A DNA stretch of 64,000 nucleotides from Hyphomonas polymorpha PS728 (GTDB lineage Bacteria > Pseudomonadota > Alphaproteobacteria > Caulobacterales > Hyphomonadaceae), in assembly GCF_000685315.1 (NCBI RefSeq), contig NZ_ARYM01000011.1, positions 62,001-126,000 of the forward strand, read 5' to 3'. The notes under the pieces were generated by a model that worked only from the letters and a program-made list of their open reading frames with translations, had not been told where the DNA came from and did not search any database. Below, one piece after another: positions 41,974 to 48,851 of the stretch. The position numbers were made by a program, and so were the translations under genes. Numbering within the stretch: position 1 is the first letter of the stretch; the number at the start of each line of letters is the position of its first letter.

Positions 41974-41989
41974 GTATTCTTCTGAATAC
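41974..41989. promoter_or_regulatory. Dyad GTATTC-TTCT-GAATAC upstream of the aminopeptidase gene
   Basis: Perfect 6-bp arms with 4-bp spacing, 20 bp upstream of the start codon. A further GAATAC half-site overlaps the start at 41955-41960. Together they look like a repressor site. Confidence 0.45.
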
Positions 41990-42334
41990 CGCATCAGGCG
42001 CGGGAGGGAACCCTTGATCGATGGTTTAAGGGGGATTGGGACCTGCAGGTTTTTTTTAGGTTCGGGCTCGCGACGAGCCTCCCAAGGGGGCGCTGGGGAC
42101 GGGTCAGGATCAGCCGGAACTGACCCTGCCGGCTTTTCCGAAGTATCATTGGGTCGTCGCCCTCGGTGCGCGCCGCGCATCTGAGGGCCTATCTCCGGGC
42201 CGAGAGGCGCGCGCCTGGGGATGTGGCGGGAGATAGGCACTCAGACGGGCTGCGCCCGTCGAATGTGACGAGGACGAGAGCGAACGGGTTGGATTTCGCG
42301 CAGCACGCTTGGCCGGACGCAGCTTGGGCTGGCC

Positions 42335-42369
42335 GGGGGATGGGGCTGAGTTCGGGGGGATTGTGGGGG
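42335..42369 (+). other. Intergenic G-quadruplex candidate (G5-N2-G4-N8-G6-N5-G5)
   Basis: Four runs of at least four guanines within 35 bases on the plus strand, with loops AT, CTGAGTTC and ATTGT. This satisfies a four-tetrad quadruplex pattern; the complement could form an i-motif. Confidence 0.65.
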
Positions 42370-42454
42370 CTAGGAGGTGTCGGGGCGCGCAGTGAGGGCG
42401 CAGGCCCGGTTCATTCCTTCTGGCGGCGTTTGCAGGCCAAACGTTTTCCTCGAA

Positions 42455-42474
42455 GCCCCCGTTAGCACGGGGGC
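42455..42474. other. Hairpin GCCCCCGT-TAGC-ACGGGGGC
   Basis: A perfect 8-bp stem with tetraloop TAGC, no T-tract on either side. It bounds the structured gap on its aminotransferase side. Confidence 0.5.
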
Positions 42475-42487
42475 AGAAAAGAAGCCG

Positions 42488-42784
42488 CGCTTTAGGGAGA
42501 AGGCCAGCCGGGATCGCTGAGGACCAGCTTGGATCACCCCACGCCTTGCGTTTGGGCTGTGCTGGTCTGTAGGCGGAAGGGTTGGGCCTCTGGTCGCCGA
42601 GATATTCGACGCGCACCCTGCCCCACCAGCTGATGCGGATGAGCGCGCCTCTGCGGCCAGCGGCCTGCAGGTGTTTTGCGGCGATCCGCATCTGCCAGAT
42701 GAACACCCACCAGAAGAACGGATGCATGAGCCCGGAATACTCCGCGAGCGCTGGTTCCTTGCTGAGGCAGGCGATACTCATCAT
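42488..42784 (-). CDS. Possible short protein or decayed gene, C-terminus undefined
   Basis: One minus-strand frame here reads like protein: MHPFFWWVFIWQMRIAAKHLQAAGRR then LIRISWWGRVRVEYLGDQRPNPSAYRP, with starts possible at 42784, 42781 or 42727. Beyond about 42490 the same frame turns into low-information Arg/Pro/Ser sequence down to 42146 without a stop, so the true 3' end may be lost. The end I give is only where the protein-like part fades. No family recognised; decayed gene or chance ORF are both possible. Confidence 0.3.
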
Positions 42785-42829
42785 GGGACGGAGCATACGA
42801 CCGACGCGCCAGTAGGCGTTGCGTGCCCG

Positions 42830-42846
42830 CTCTCCCAGAGGGAGAG
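42830..42846. repeat. Palindrome CTCTCCC-AGA-GGGAGAG with GGGGTTGGGA tail
   Basis: Seven-bp arms, then GGGTTGGGA, resembling the palindromes that flank the DUF559 remnant (GGGGGTTGGGGG). It lies 37 bp beyond the aminotransferase stop and could act as its 3' end. Confidence 0.6.
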
Positions 42847-42882
42847 GGGTTGGGACTTCGCGGCGAGCGGAACACCAAACTT

Positions 42883-44073
42883 CTAGACGAGATACCGCGC
42901 GAGGGTTTCGGCAAGGCGGGGGATGTCGCTGGCGTGGAGGCCGGCGATGTTGATGCGGCCGGAGGATGGCATGTAGATGCCATCGGCTTCGCGTGCCTTG
43001 GCGGTGTCCTCTGCCGAGATCGGCAGCTGCGAGAACATGCCGTTCTGCGTCTTGAGGGCGGCGAGCAGGTTTGAGCCGGTATGGCTGACCAGGGCATCGG
43101 AGAGCGCCGTGCGCAGGGAGATCATCCGGGTGCGCATCGCCGCCAGCTCGGCTTCCCATTCGGCGCGCAGATCCGGATCATCCAGCACTGCGGCGACGAT
43201 GCCCGCGCCATGGGCGGGCGGCATGGACCAGGTGGCGCGGCCCATATCGGCAACATGGGTGGTGGCCGCCGCGATGCCTTCGGCGTCCTTGCCGATGGCG
43301 AGGAAGCAGCCGGTACGCTCCCGGTAAAGGCCGAAATTCTTCGAGCAGGAATAGGAGACAAGCGCTTCGCCGGCCTCCTCGATGAAGGCGCGCACGCCGT
43401 CCATGTCCTTGTCGAGGCCGGAGGCGAAGCCGTGATAGGCGACATCCAGAAGCGCGATGACGCGCTTCTCGCGGCAGAGCCTGCCCAGCGCACGCCAATC
43501 GTCCGTTGACGGATCGATACCGGTGGGGTTGTGGCAGGGACCCTGCAGGATAATGCCGTCGCCGGGCTCGGCGGTGGAGAGGTCTGCCAGCGCGCCGAGC
43601 TTGTAGAAGGCGCCGTCGCGGGCATAGGCATAATCCTTGACCTCAAGGCCGAGGGATTTGACGACGTTGGGATGGTTGGGCCAGGTGGGCTTGGACACCC
43701 AGACGCGGCGGGTGCCCATGCGGCGCATCAGGCCGACGCCGAGGAACAGCGCGCCGCAGCCGCCGGGGGCGGTGAAAGACAGGACGCGGTTTTCCTTCAG
43801 CGCCGGATGATCGGCGCCGAACACGAACTTCTCGATATGGGCGCAGAAATCGGTGTTACCGCGCGGGCCCTCATAGACCTTGGTGGTCTGGGCGGCGAGG
43901 AGCTTGGCCTCGGCCTTGCGCACAGCGGAAAGGATCGGGGTTTCGCCATGCTCGTCCTTGTAGACGCCGACGCCGAGATCGAACTTCTCCGAGCGCTCAT
44001 CGGCGCGGTAGGCGGTCATCAGGCCCAGGAGGGCGTCGGGCGGGAGCGTGGAGAGCGGCGAGAAATGCGACAT
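42883..44073 (-). CDS. Aromatic amino acid/aspartate aminotransferase (class I)
   Basis: A 396-residue PLP enzyme of the AspC/TyrB group that exchanges amino groups between aspartate or aromatic amino acids and 2-oxoglutarate. LGVGVYKDEHGETPIL (about 33-48), GPCHNPTGIDPS, and the PLP lysine in SYSCSKNFGLYRERTG (near 242) are diagnostic. The ATG at 44073 is the family start (MSHFSPL). The TetR gene upstream is on the same strand with 89 bp between. Confidence 0.9.
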   Translation of the reverse strand: MSHFSPLSTLPPDALLGLMTAYRADERSEKFDLGVGVYKDEHGETPILSAVRKAEAKLLAAQTTKVYEGPRGNTDFCAHIEKFVFGADHPALKENRVLSFTAPGGCGALFLGVGLMRRMGTRRVWVSKPTWPNHPNVVKSLGLEVKDYAYARDGAFYKLGALADLSTAEPGDGIILQGPCHNPTGIDPSTDDWRALGRLCREKRVIALLDVAYHGFASGLDKDMDGVRAFIEEAGEALVSYSCSKNFGLYRERTGCFLAIGKDAEGIAAATTHVADMGRATWSMPPAHGAGIVAAVLDDPDLRAEWEAELAAMRTRMISLRTALSDALVSHTGSNLLAALKTQNGMFSQLPISAEDTAKAREADGIYMPSSGRINIAGLHASDIPRLAETLARYLV

Positions 44074-44162
44074 GAGGAGGGCCTTCCCTTTTCTTTCGCG
44101 CTGACCCGTATCGGCTTTCCGCCGCATAATAAACCCCGCCCGCTGGCATCTGCGCGCGAGGA

Positions 44163-44762
44163 TTATGCAGAATGCTTCAGGCCGCGCACGATCGCTTCGA
44201 AGCCGGCGAAGAGTTCTTCGCGGGTGACATCCCGGTAGCTGGAGGCAAGGGCAAAGCCCGCGCCATTGAGGGCCGACTGGAGCAGGACAGCAGCCGGGCG
44301 GATGCGGTCTTCCGGGACGAGGCCCTGGCTGGCGAGATAGGCGGCGCCGCGCGTCATGTTGTTCATGCCGAGCTGGAAATCGAGCTCATGCCAGCGGGCC
44401 ATGCCGAGGACCGAGGGGCCGTCGATCAGGACGATCGACTGGTAATCGGGCCGCATGGCCCAGTCGAGATAGACCCGGCACCCGGCCAGAAAGGCCGCGT
44501 AGGGGTCTGTTTTCGAGCGGGCGGCCGCGGCAGCGTCACGCGCGGCGGCGTCCATTTCCAGCTGCAGCGCGGTCCAGACCTCGAGGAAAATGTCTTCCTT
44601 ACTGCTAAAATAGTGAAACAGCGCGCCCTTGGTCGTGCCTGCAGCCGCGACGATGGCGGCGATACTGGTCGCCGCAAAGCCTTGATTTGTAAACAATTCC
44701 CTGGCCGCGCGCAGCAAGGCTTCACGCGTTTCGGCCGCCTGTTCTTTTGTGCGTTTCGGCAT
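44163..44762 (-). CDS. TetR-family transcriptional regulator
   Basis: A 199-residue repressor with the helix-turn-helix TSIAAIVAAAGTTKGALFHYFSSKEDIFLEVW (about 32-63), a good AcrR/TetR signature, and a ligand-binding domain. The ATG at 44762 has AGAGG seven bases upstream, preferred to a GTG two codons earlier. A 15-bp palindrome (CATACC-AGT-GGTATG, 44785-44799) just upstream suggests autoregulation. Confidence 0.9.
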   Translation of the reverse strand: MPKRTKEQAAETREALLRAARELFTNQGFAATSIAAIVAAAGTTKGALFHYFSSKEDIFLEVWTALQLEMDAAARDAAAAARSKTDPYAAFLAGCRVYLDWAMRPDYQSIVLIDGPSVLGMARWHELDFQLGMNNMTRGAAYLASQGLVPEDRIRPAAVLLQSALNGAGFALASSYRDVTREELFAGFEAIVRGLKHSA

Positions 44763-44784
44763 CCCCACACCTCTTGCGTCTCAC

Positions 44785-44799
44785 CATACCAGTGGTATG
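44785..44799. promoter_or_regulatory. Candidate TetR operator CATACC-AGT-GGTATG
   Basis: Perfect 6-bp arms with a 3-bp centre, 22 bp upstream of the TetR start codon. A second weaker dyad AAAAGG-GTAA-CCTTTT follows at about 44802-44817. Confidence 0.55.
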
Positions 44800-44950
44800 T
44801 AAAAAGGGTAACCTTTTTTGGTTGCGGGTCTTACGGGGCCCACGCTGCTCACTTGATACACTGCAGGCTGGGTGACGCCGGTGGACGGCACGGACTGCAT
44901 TGCACAGCCGCGAAGCGCTTCGGGAGGAGGAGCCTTCGCGGCTTTTTTTT
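44800..44950 (+). ncRNA. Possible small RNA ending at an orphan terminator
   Basis: No plus-strand gene lies upstream of the very strong terminator at 44907-44950, and no coding frame fits. A short transcript starting somewhere after 44800 would explain it; the start is not defined, though TTGATACACTGCAGG near 44852 could be part of a promoter. The terminator loop CGGGAGGAGGAG is Shine-Dalgarno-like. Treat the left coordinate as a guess. Confidence 0.35.
44907..44950 (+). terminator. Strong intrinsic terminator without an upstream plus-strand gene
   Basis: Stem GCCGCGAAG/CTTCGCGGC (44907-44915, 44934-44942), followed by eight T residues. This is the best textbook Rho-independent terminator in the window. 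Confidence 0.85.
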
Positions 44951-45157
44951 GCGCTGAACCAGCGGCCTGAGCGGGCATGACGGGCCCCGGGCGGGCGGGA
45001 AAGTATTCTGAACGCGCCGTGCGCAGATTGTTATCAAACGTTCAGACTGGCACTATTACTCATATTTTAAGGGCGGAAGGGCAAAGCTCACAAGGCGGCG
45101 CGCTTCCACGATGGGGAATGGCCCTTGGCGGCCCTCGCTTTGCGGCGGGGGCCGTTT
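44951..45157. other. Gap before the M48 protease 3' end
   Basis: No coding frame. It holds an inverted repeat TCTGAACG...CGTTCAGA (45007-45014, 45039-45046) and an AT-rich stretch with TTGTTA (45029) and CACTAT (45052) 17 bp apart, a possible plus-strand promoter pointing into the antisense of the protease gene. Confidence 0.35.
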
Positions 45158-46126
45158 TCAGTTCAGCTTTCCGCAGCGGCGCTCATATTCGGCGATGGCT
45201 TCGGGCATCCATTTGCGGAAGTTTTCGGCCCGAGTGGCGGAGGCCGGGTGGGTGCTCATCCATTCGGGCGGGCGCTGGCCGCCGCCGATCTCGCCCATCC
45301 GCTCCCACAGCTCGGGCGCTTCGCGGGGATCGTAACAGGCGCGCACGAGCAGATCGAGGCCGATCTTGTCAGCCTGGGTCTCGTGTTCGCGCGAGAAGGC
45401 AAGGAAGCCGCCCTGGGCAGCGACCCCGAAAGCCTGCAGGACCGCCTGACGCTGGCCCGCATCCATATCCCCTACCCCGACCGCGAGGGCGACCTGGCCG
45501 ATCTGCAGCATCTGCTGGGTGCTCATCCGCGCGGCGCCGTGATGGGCCAGGGCATGGCCGATCTCATGCCCCATGACGACGGCGAGCTTGTTGACATCGG
45601 CGACATCCTCCAGCGTGACGCGGCCATCATAATTGCCGGTGATGTCGAGAATGCCGGTATAGACCGCCACATAGCCACCCGGCAGGCAGAAGGCGTTGGG
45701 GGTGGGCGAGTCCACGACATAATAGGTCCAGTCGAACTGTTCGACGACGCCGGGCATCCGGTAGCCCTGCGTGCGATAGTCGTTTTCCAGTTCCAGCGCG
45801 GCGCGCTCCAGCCGGGCGCCGATTTCGCGAACCGTTTCCGTCAGCCGGCGCGCATCGCCCCGGCAGCTGGCCTCATCGGCGCAGAGCACGGTGTTGCCCT
45901 GGCTGTGTTCCTGCTGGAGGATCTGCAGATAGGATTGCTGGCCGAGCTTGATCTCGTCAGCCACCGACAGGGTGTTGAACTGTTTCTTGCCGGGCGCGAA
46001 GGGCACCTCTTTCTGGTTTGACTGCCAGTAGATGAAGAGGCCGATGAGGGCGATTAGGATGATCCCGCCGCGCCCTCCGATGTCTCCAAGGCCGTTGGCC
46101 CGTATGGGCTGTCTGGACTGCTGCAT
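45158..46126 (-). CDS. M48-family zinc metalloprotease, membrane-anchored
   Basis: A 322-residue protease. One N-terminal transmembrane segment (GGIILIALIGLFIYW, about 21-35) leads to a periplasmic M48 domain with HEIGHALAHHGAARMS and the third ligand in EHETQADKIGLDLLVRA. Relatives such as LoiP, BepA and Oma1 degrade misfolded envelope proteins. The fragment NTVLCADEASCRGD carries a cysteine pair. The ATG at 46126 has AGGAG 11 bases upstream. Divergent from the MBL-fold gene. Confidence 0.88.
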   Translation of the reverse strand: MQQSRQPIRANGLGDIGGRGGIILIALIGLFIYWQSNQKEVPFAPGKKQFNTLSVADEIKLGQQSYLQILQQEHSQGNTVLCADEASCRGDARRLTETVREIGARLERAALELENDYRTQGYRMPGVVEQFDWTYYVVDSPTPNAFCLPGGYVAVYTGILDITGNYDGRVTLEDVADVNKLAVVMGHEIGHALAHHGAARMSTQQMLQIGQVALAVGVGDMDAGQRQAVLQAFGVAAQGGFLAFSREHETQADKIGLDLLVRACYDPREAPELWERMGEIGGGQRPPEWMSTHPASATRAENFRKWMPEAIAEYERRCGKLN

Positions 46127-46226
46127 CGCCGGGCGCTCCTGAAGATATATCGCTGCAATAGTTAACCCAGCGTCTGGCAGGCGAAAAGACAGGAAGCGCC
46201 GCATTGCGAAGCGGGCCCGGATCGCT

Positions 46227-46973
46227 ATGTTTGCCCCCATGACCGAACAAGCCCCTGCCCCGAAACTCGAGATCCGGATCATTCCGGTGACGCCGCTGCA
46301 GCAGAACACGTCGATGATCTGGTCCACCGAGACCAAGGAAGGCGTTTTTGTCGACCCCGGCGGCGAGGTGGACAAGCTGATGCAGGCGGCCGACCATTTC
46401 GGCGTCAAGATTGTCGGCGTGTGGCTGACCCATGGGCACCTTGATCATGTGGGCGCGGCAATGGACGTGAAAGAACGCACCGGCTGCCCCATCATCGGGC
46501 CGCACAAGGACGACCAGTGGCTGCTGGACGAGGTGGAAGCCAGCGGCGCGCGCTATGGCATCCGCGACGGGAAGAATGTGCAGCCTGACCGCTATCTGGA
46601 CGATGGCGACGAACTCGACCTGGCCGGCAACACATTCGGCGTAGCCCACTGCCCCGGCCATACGCCGGGCCATGTGGTGATCTATCATCAGGACGGGGCG
46701 CTGGCATTCGTGGGCGATGTGCTGTTCCGCGGCTCTGTGGGGCGCACGGATTTTCCGCGTGGGAACCATCAGCAGCTGATCGATTCCATCACCGGCAAGC
46801 TGTGGCCTCTGGGCGATCAGATGCGGTTTGTGCCCGGCCATGGGCCAATGTCGACCTTTGGCCAGGAACGCCAGGACAACCCCTTCGTGGCCGATGCGGT
46901 GACCGGCTATAACGGCGCAGAGCGCGGCGACGCCGATGAAATGCTGCAGCGCCTGTCCAAGCGCTATACCTGA
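46227..46973 (+). CDS. MBL-fold metallohydrolase (glyoxalase II-like, YcbL type)
   Basis: A 248-residue metallo-beta-lactamase-fold hydrolase. Metal ligands: H69-G-H71-L-D73-H74, then GHTPGHVVIY, GDVLFRGSVGRTD and the terminal FVPGHGP. This ligand set is that of glyoxalase II/YcbL thioesterases. An in-frame ATG at 46239 (MTEQAP) is an equally plausible start; neither has a strong Shine-Dalgarno. Confidence 0.88.
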   Translation: MFAPMTEQAPAPKLEIRIIPVTPLQQNTSMIWSTETKEGVFVDPGGEVDKLMQAADHFGVKIVGVWLTHGHLDHVGAAMDVKERTGCPIIGPHKDDQWLLDEVEASGARYGIRDGKNVQPDRYLDDGDELDLAGNTFGVAHCPGHTPGHVVIYHQDGALAFVGDVLFRGSVGRTDFPRGNHQQLIDSITGKLWPLGDQMRFVPGHGPMSTFGQERQDNPFVADAVTGYNGAERGDADEMLQRLSKRYT

Positions 46974-47044
46974 ACTCCATGTAATTTAAGGAACCGATGC
47001 GGAAAGCCGGCGTTTCCAATCCACTAACAGGAAAGGAACGACCC

Positions 47045-47389
47045 ATGATCGGATACGTGAAACTTGCTGCGATCGGCGCCAGTGCGCTGGCCATGGCCGC
47101 GTGCACCTCTTCAGGCACGGCAGAACGCAACGCAGCTGCAGGCGCCGCCCTTGGCGCAGCCGCCGGCGCTGCTATCGGCAACAATGTGGGCGATGGCAAT
47201 GCCACACGCGGCGCCGCCATTGGCGCAGCAGTCGGCGGCGTTGCCGGCGCAGCCCGCGGCTGCAGCCAGGCCGGGGATTGCGGCACGGGCAACCGCCCCG
47301 CCAATTATGATCCGTACAATTACGATAGCGATGGCGACGGCGTGGTCGATGCGCGCGACCGCTATCCCGACGATGCCCGCCGCTGGTAA
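47045..47389 (+). CDS. Glycine-zipper lipoprotein with a C-terminal Asp-rich calcium-type motif
   Basis: A 114-residue lipoprotein (lipobox MAAC near 16-19). A glycine zipper AAAGAALGAAAGAAIGNNVGDG and a second AAIGAAVGGVAGAARG (membrane-inserting hairpin) are followed by CSQAGDC and a thrombospondin-3-like loop DSDGDGVVDARDRYPDD, a likely Ca2+ site. Probably an outer-membrane structural protein. The ATG follows AGGAAAGGAACGACCC. Confidence 0.8.
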   Translation: MIGYVKLAAIGASALAMAACTSSGTAERNAAAGAALGAAAGAAIGNNVGDGNATRGAAIGAAVGGVAGAARGCSQAGDCGTGNRPANYDPYNYDSDGDGVVDARDRYPDDARRW

Positions 47390-47394
47390 GCCCC

Positions 47395-47574
47395 ATGCGG
47401 CGCACTTCCGGCGAACCTGAGCGCGCCGACAGCCCTGCCCCCTCATCCGGGGGCGGGGCTTCCAGCATGATCGGTCCACAGACAAAAGATGAAGACGCCC
47501 CTCACCGGCAGGAGCCGATGAAAGGGCCGAGCCCGTTCCGGCGCTGGATGGAGCAGTCCGGCCAGGCCCGTTGA
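47395..47574 (+). CDS. Possible 59-residue protein after the glycine-zipper gene
   Basis: ATG at 47395, TGA at 47572-47574. The product is polar with a basic end (FRRWMEQSGQAR) and an alternative internal start at 47467 (MIGPQTKDEDAPH). It starts 5 bp after the glycine-zipper stop but lacks a Shine-Dalgarno, and the 12-bp hairpin at 47431-47460 crosses it. Real gene or terminator read-through: undecided. Confidence 0.3.
   Translation: MRRTSGEPERADSPAPSSGGGASSMIGPQTKDEDAPHRQEPMKGPSPFRRWMEQSGQAR
47431..47460 (+). terminator. GC-rich hairpin behind the glycine-zipper gene
   Basis: AGCCCTGCCCCC pairs with GGGGGCGGGGCT (12 bp, one G-T type mismatch), loop TCATCC. No T-tract follows, so termination is likely partial or Rho-assisted. 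Confidence 0.5.
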
Positions 47575-47578
47575 CGGG

Positions 47579-48850
47579 CTAGGGCGTTTCCCCCTCCAAC
47601 TCCGCAATCTTGCGGAGATTGGTGTTACGCAGCACGTCATGCAGCCAGCCCGGCATACCGGGCAGGTCGGCTGTTTCCGTCGTGCGGATATCCCCCGACT
47701 GGAAAAGGTCCAGTGCCTCATTGATCATCAAGCGTCCGGCGATCCCCTGTCCGGCGGCATCTGCCTCGGCCGACATCTCGCTGACTGCGCGCAGGAAGGC
47801 GGACCGGGCAGGCCCGGTTTCCTCAACGGTCGGCGCGCCAATGCCGGCCGCTTTCGGGGTCCAGTTGCGGCTGATTTCCAGGGCAACCGAAATCTTGGCC
47901 GACTCGGTGCCGATCACGCCCGGCGCAAACCAGTCTTCCCTCGCAACATGCTTCAGACTGTCCGGGTCATACAGGACGCGGCTGACGCCATGCTCGTCCA
48001 GCAATTTGTCGAGCAGCGCCTGATCCCGCGTCTGCCAGAGACCGAAGGGCGCCGATTTGCCTTCCAGATATTGCGAGACATCGCGCAGCGCTCCGCGCAG
48101 GTAGATATGGACATCGACCTTCCCGGCTATTTTCTTGTCTTGAACCTGCTGCGTGATCGCCTTGGCGCGCTGGACCAGGGGGCTCCAGTGCGCCCTGTCC
48201 TGGGAGCCGCGGCAGGCATCCGCCAGTCGGTCCAGCAGCTTCAGCGAAGCTGGCCGGCCAATCGTCTCATAGGCCGCTGCGGCGGTCGCCATCGCCATTG
48301 TGACCTCGTTACACGTGAGCGGCGGGCGCGTCTCCGTCAGGACCGGATGAACGTCATGGCCTGCTTCCGCATAGCTGGTCATGGATTTGACGGCCTCTTT
48401 GACGATCCCGTACCAGTCTTCATAGCGTAGATTGAACTGCGCAGTTCTAAGGTATTTCGGTGCATCCTGCTGGGCGGCGAGGATATGGTCCATGGCTTGG
48501 GTAACATACGGGACATGCGCCGCCTTGCGGCCCTCGCCGGGAGGCGTATCGGCTTCAAGCCGTTCAACCCATTTCAGCTCGGCGCCCGCAGCGATGATCC
48601 GTACCCAGCCTGTCTGCGGGCATTGGCCGGCATCCAGACGTATCTCCGCGAGCTTCTCCGCAAAGACTTCATCGGTGACCGGCGTGCGGCCGGCAAGCGC
48701 CGCCTGGACGGGCGACTCGCCGAGCGCGTTATAGGCCGTGGCAGCCTTGACAATCCGATCCGGGCCGCAAGGCGCAGGCGAAGCCAGCGCCGGGGCAGCG
48801 CCGAGCATTGCCGCGAAGGCGAGACCGGCGATTCTGAAACAAGGCTGCAT
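47579..48850 (-). CDS. Hypothetical secreted protein, paralogue A
   Basis: A 423-residue exported protein with a signal peptide (FRIAGLAFAAMLGAAPALA) and a largely helical mature part. It has few cysteines (CGPDRI, GQCPQTGW, LTCNE, DACRGS), probably paired. Ends DLPGMPGWLHDVLRNTNLRK, like the end of the neighbouring paralogue (YDLPPPWLFDMLKKVY). No family recognised; the helical pattern could be TPR-like. The ATG at 48850 has GGAGGAGTAGG directly upstream and starts one base after the paralogue's stop. Confidence 0.72.
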   Translation of the reverse strand: MQPCFRIAGLAFAAMLGAAPALASPAPCGPDRIVKAATAYNALGESPVQAALAGRTPVTDEVFAEKLAEIRLDAGQCPQTGWVRIIAAGAELKWVERLEADTPPGEGRKAAHVPYVTQAMDHILAAQQDAPKYLRTAQFNLRYEDWYGIVKEAVKSMTSYAEAGHDVHPVLTETRPPLTCNEVTMAMATAAAAYETIGRPASLKLLDRLADACRGSQDRAHWSPLVQRAKAITQQVQDKKIAGKVDVHIYLRGALRDVSQYLEGKSAPFGLWQTRDQALLDKLLDEHGVSRVLYDPDSLKHVAREDWFAPGVIGTESAKISVALEISRNWTPKAAGIGAPTVEETGPARSAFLRAVSEMSAEADAAGQGIAGRLMINEALDLFQSGDIRTTETADLPGMPGWLHDVLRNTNLRKIAELEGETP

Positions 48851-48851
48851 C

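Larger units (their letters stand above)
41990..42500. other. Structured gene-poor region
   Basis: About 0.5 kb with no convincing coding frame but many inverted repeats: GGCTCG-CGA-CGAGCC (42065-42079); GGGTCAG...CTGACCC (42101-42126), overlapping an alternative GCCGG...CCGGC followed by TTTT (42113-42136); a long arm pair 42181-42196 with 42229-42244 (15 of 16 paired); GACGGGC-TGC-GCCCGTC (42244-42260); and GCCCCCGT-TAGC-ACGGGGGC (42455-42474). A T8 run lies at 42050. It may encode a structured RNA or be a dispersed repeat element; I cannot decide which. Confidence 0.45.

Noticed and set aside
42101..42136. H-type pseudoknot formed by GGGTCAG/CTGACCC and GCCGG/CCGGC
   Set aside because: The loop that must cross the 7-bp stem has only two nucleotides, too short. 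Mutually exclusive hairpins fit better.
41686..42240. 184-codon minus frame crossing the aminopeptidase start
   Set aside because: Arg/Pro-rich, overlaps the aminopeptidase N-terminus in another frame, and has no family signature.
42146..43159. Full 337-codon minus frame across the 42-kb gap
   Set aside because: Its first part is a shadow of the aminotransferase and its last part is low-information sequence; only the middle segment was kept, as a weak fragment.
44951..45157. tRNA or other known RNA gene in the gap
   Set aside because: No cloverleaf, no T-loop GGTTCGANTCC and no CCA-like end found; the same check in the 42-kb gap was negative.
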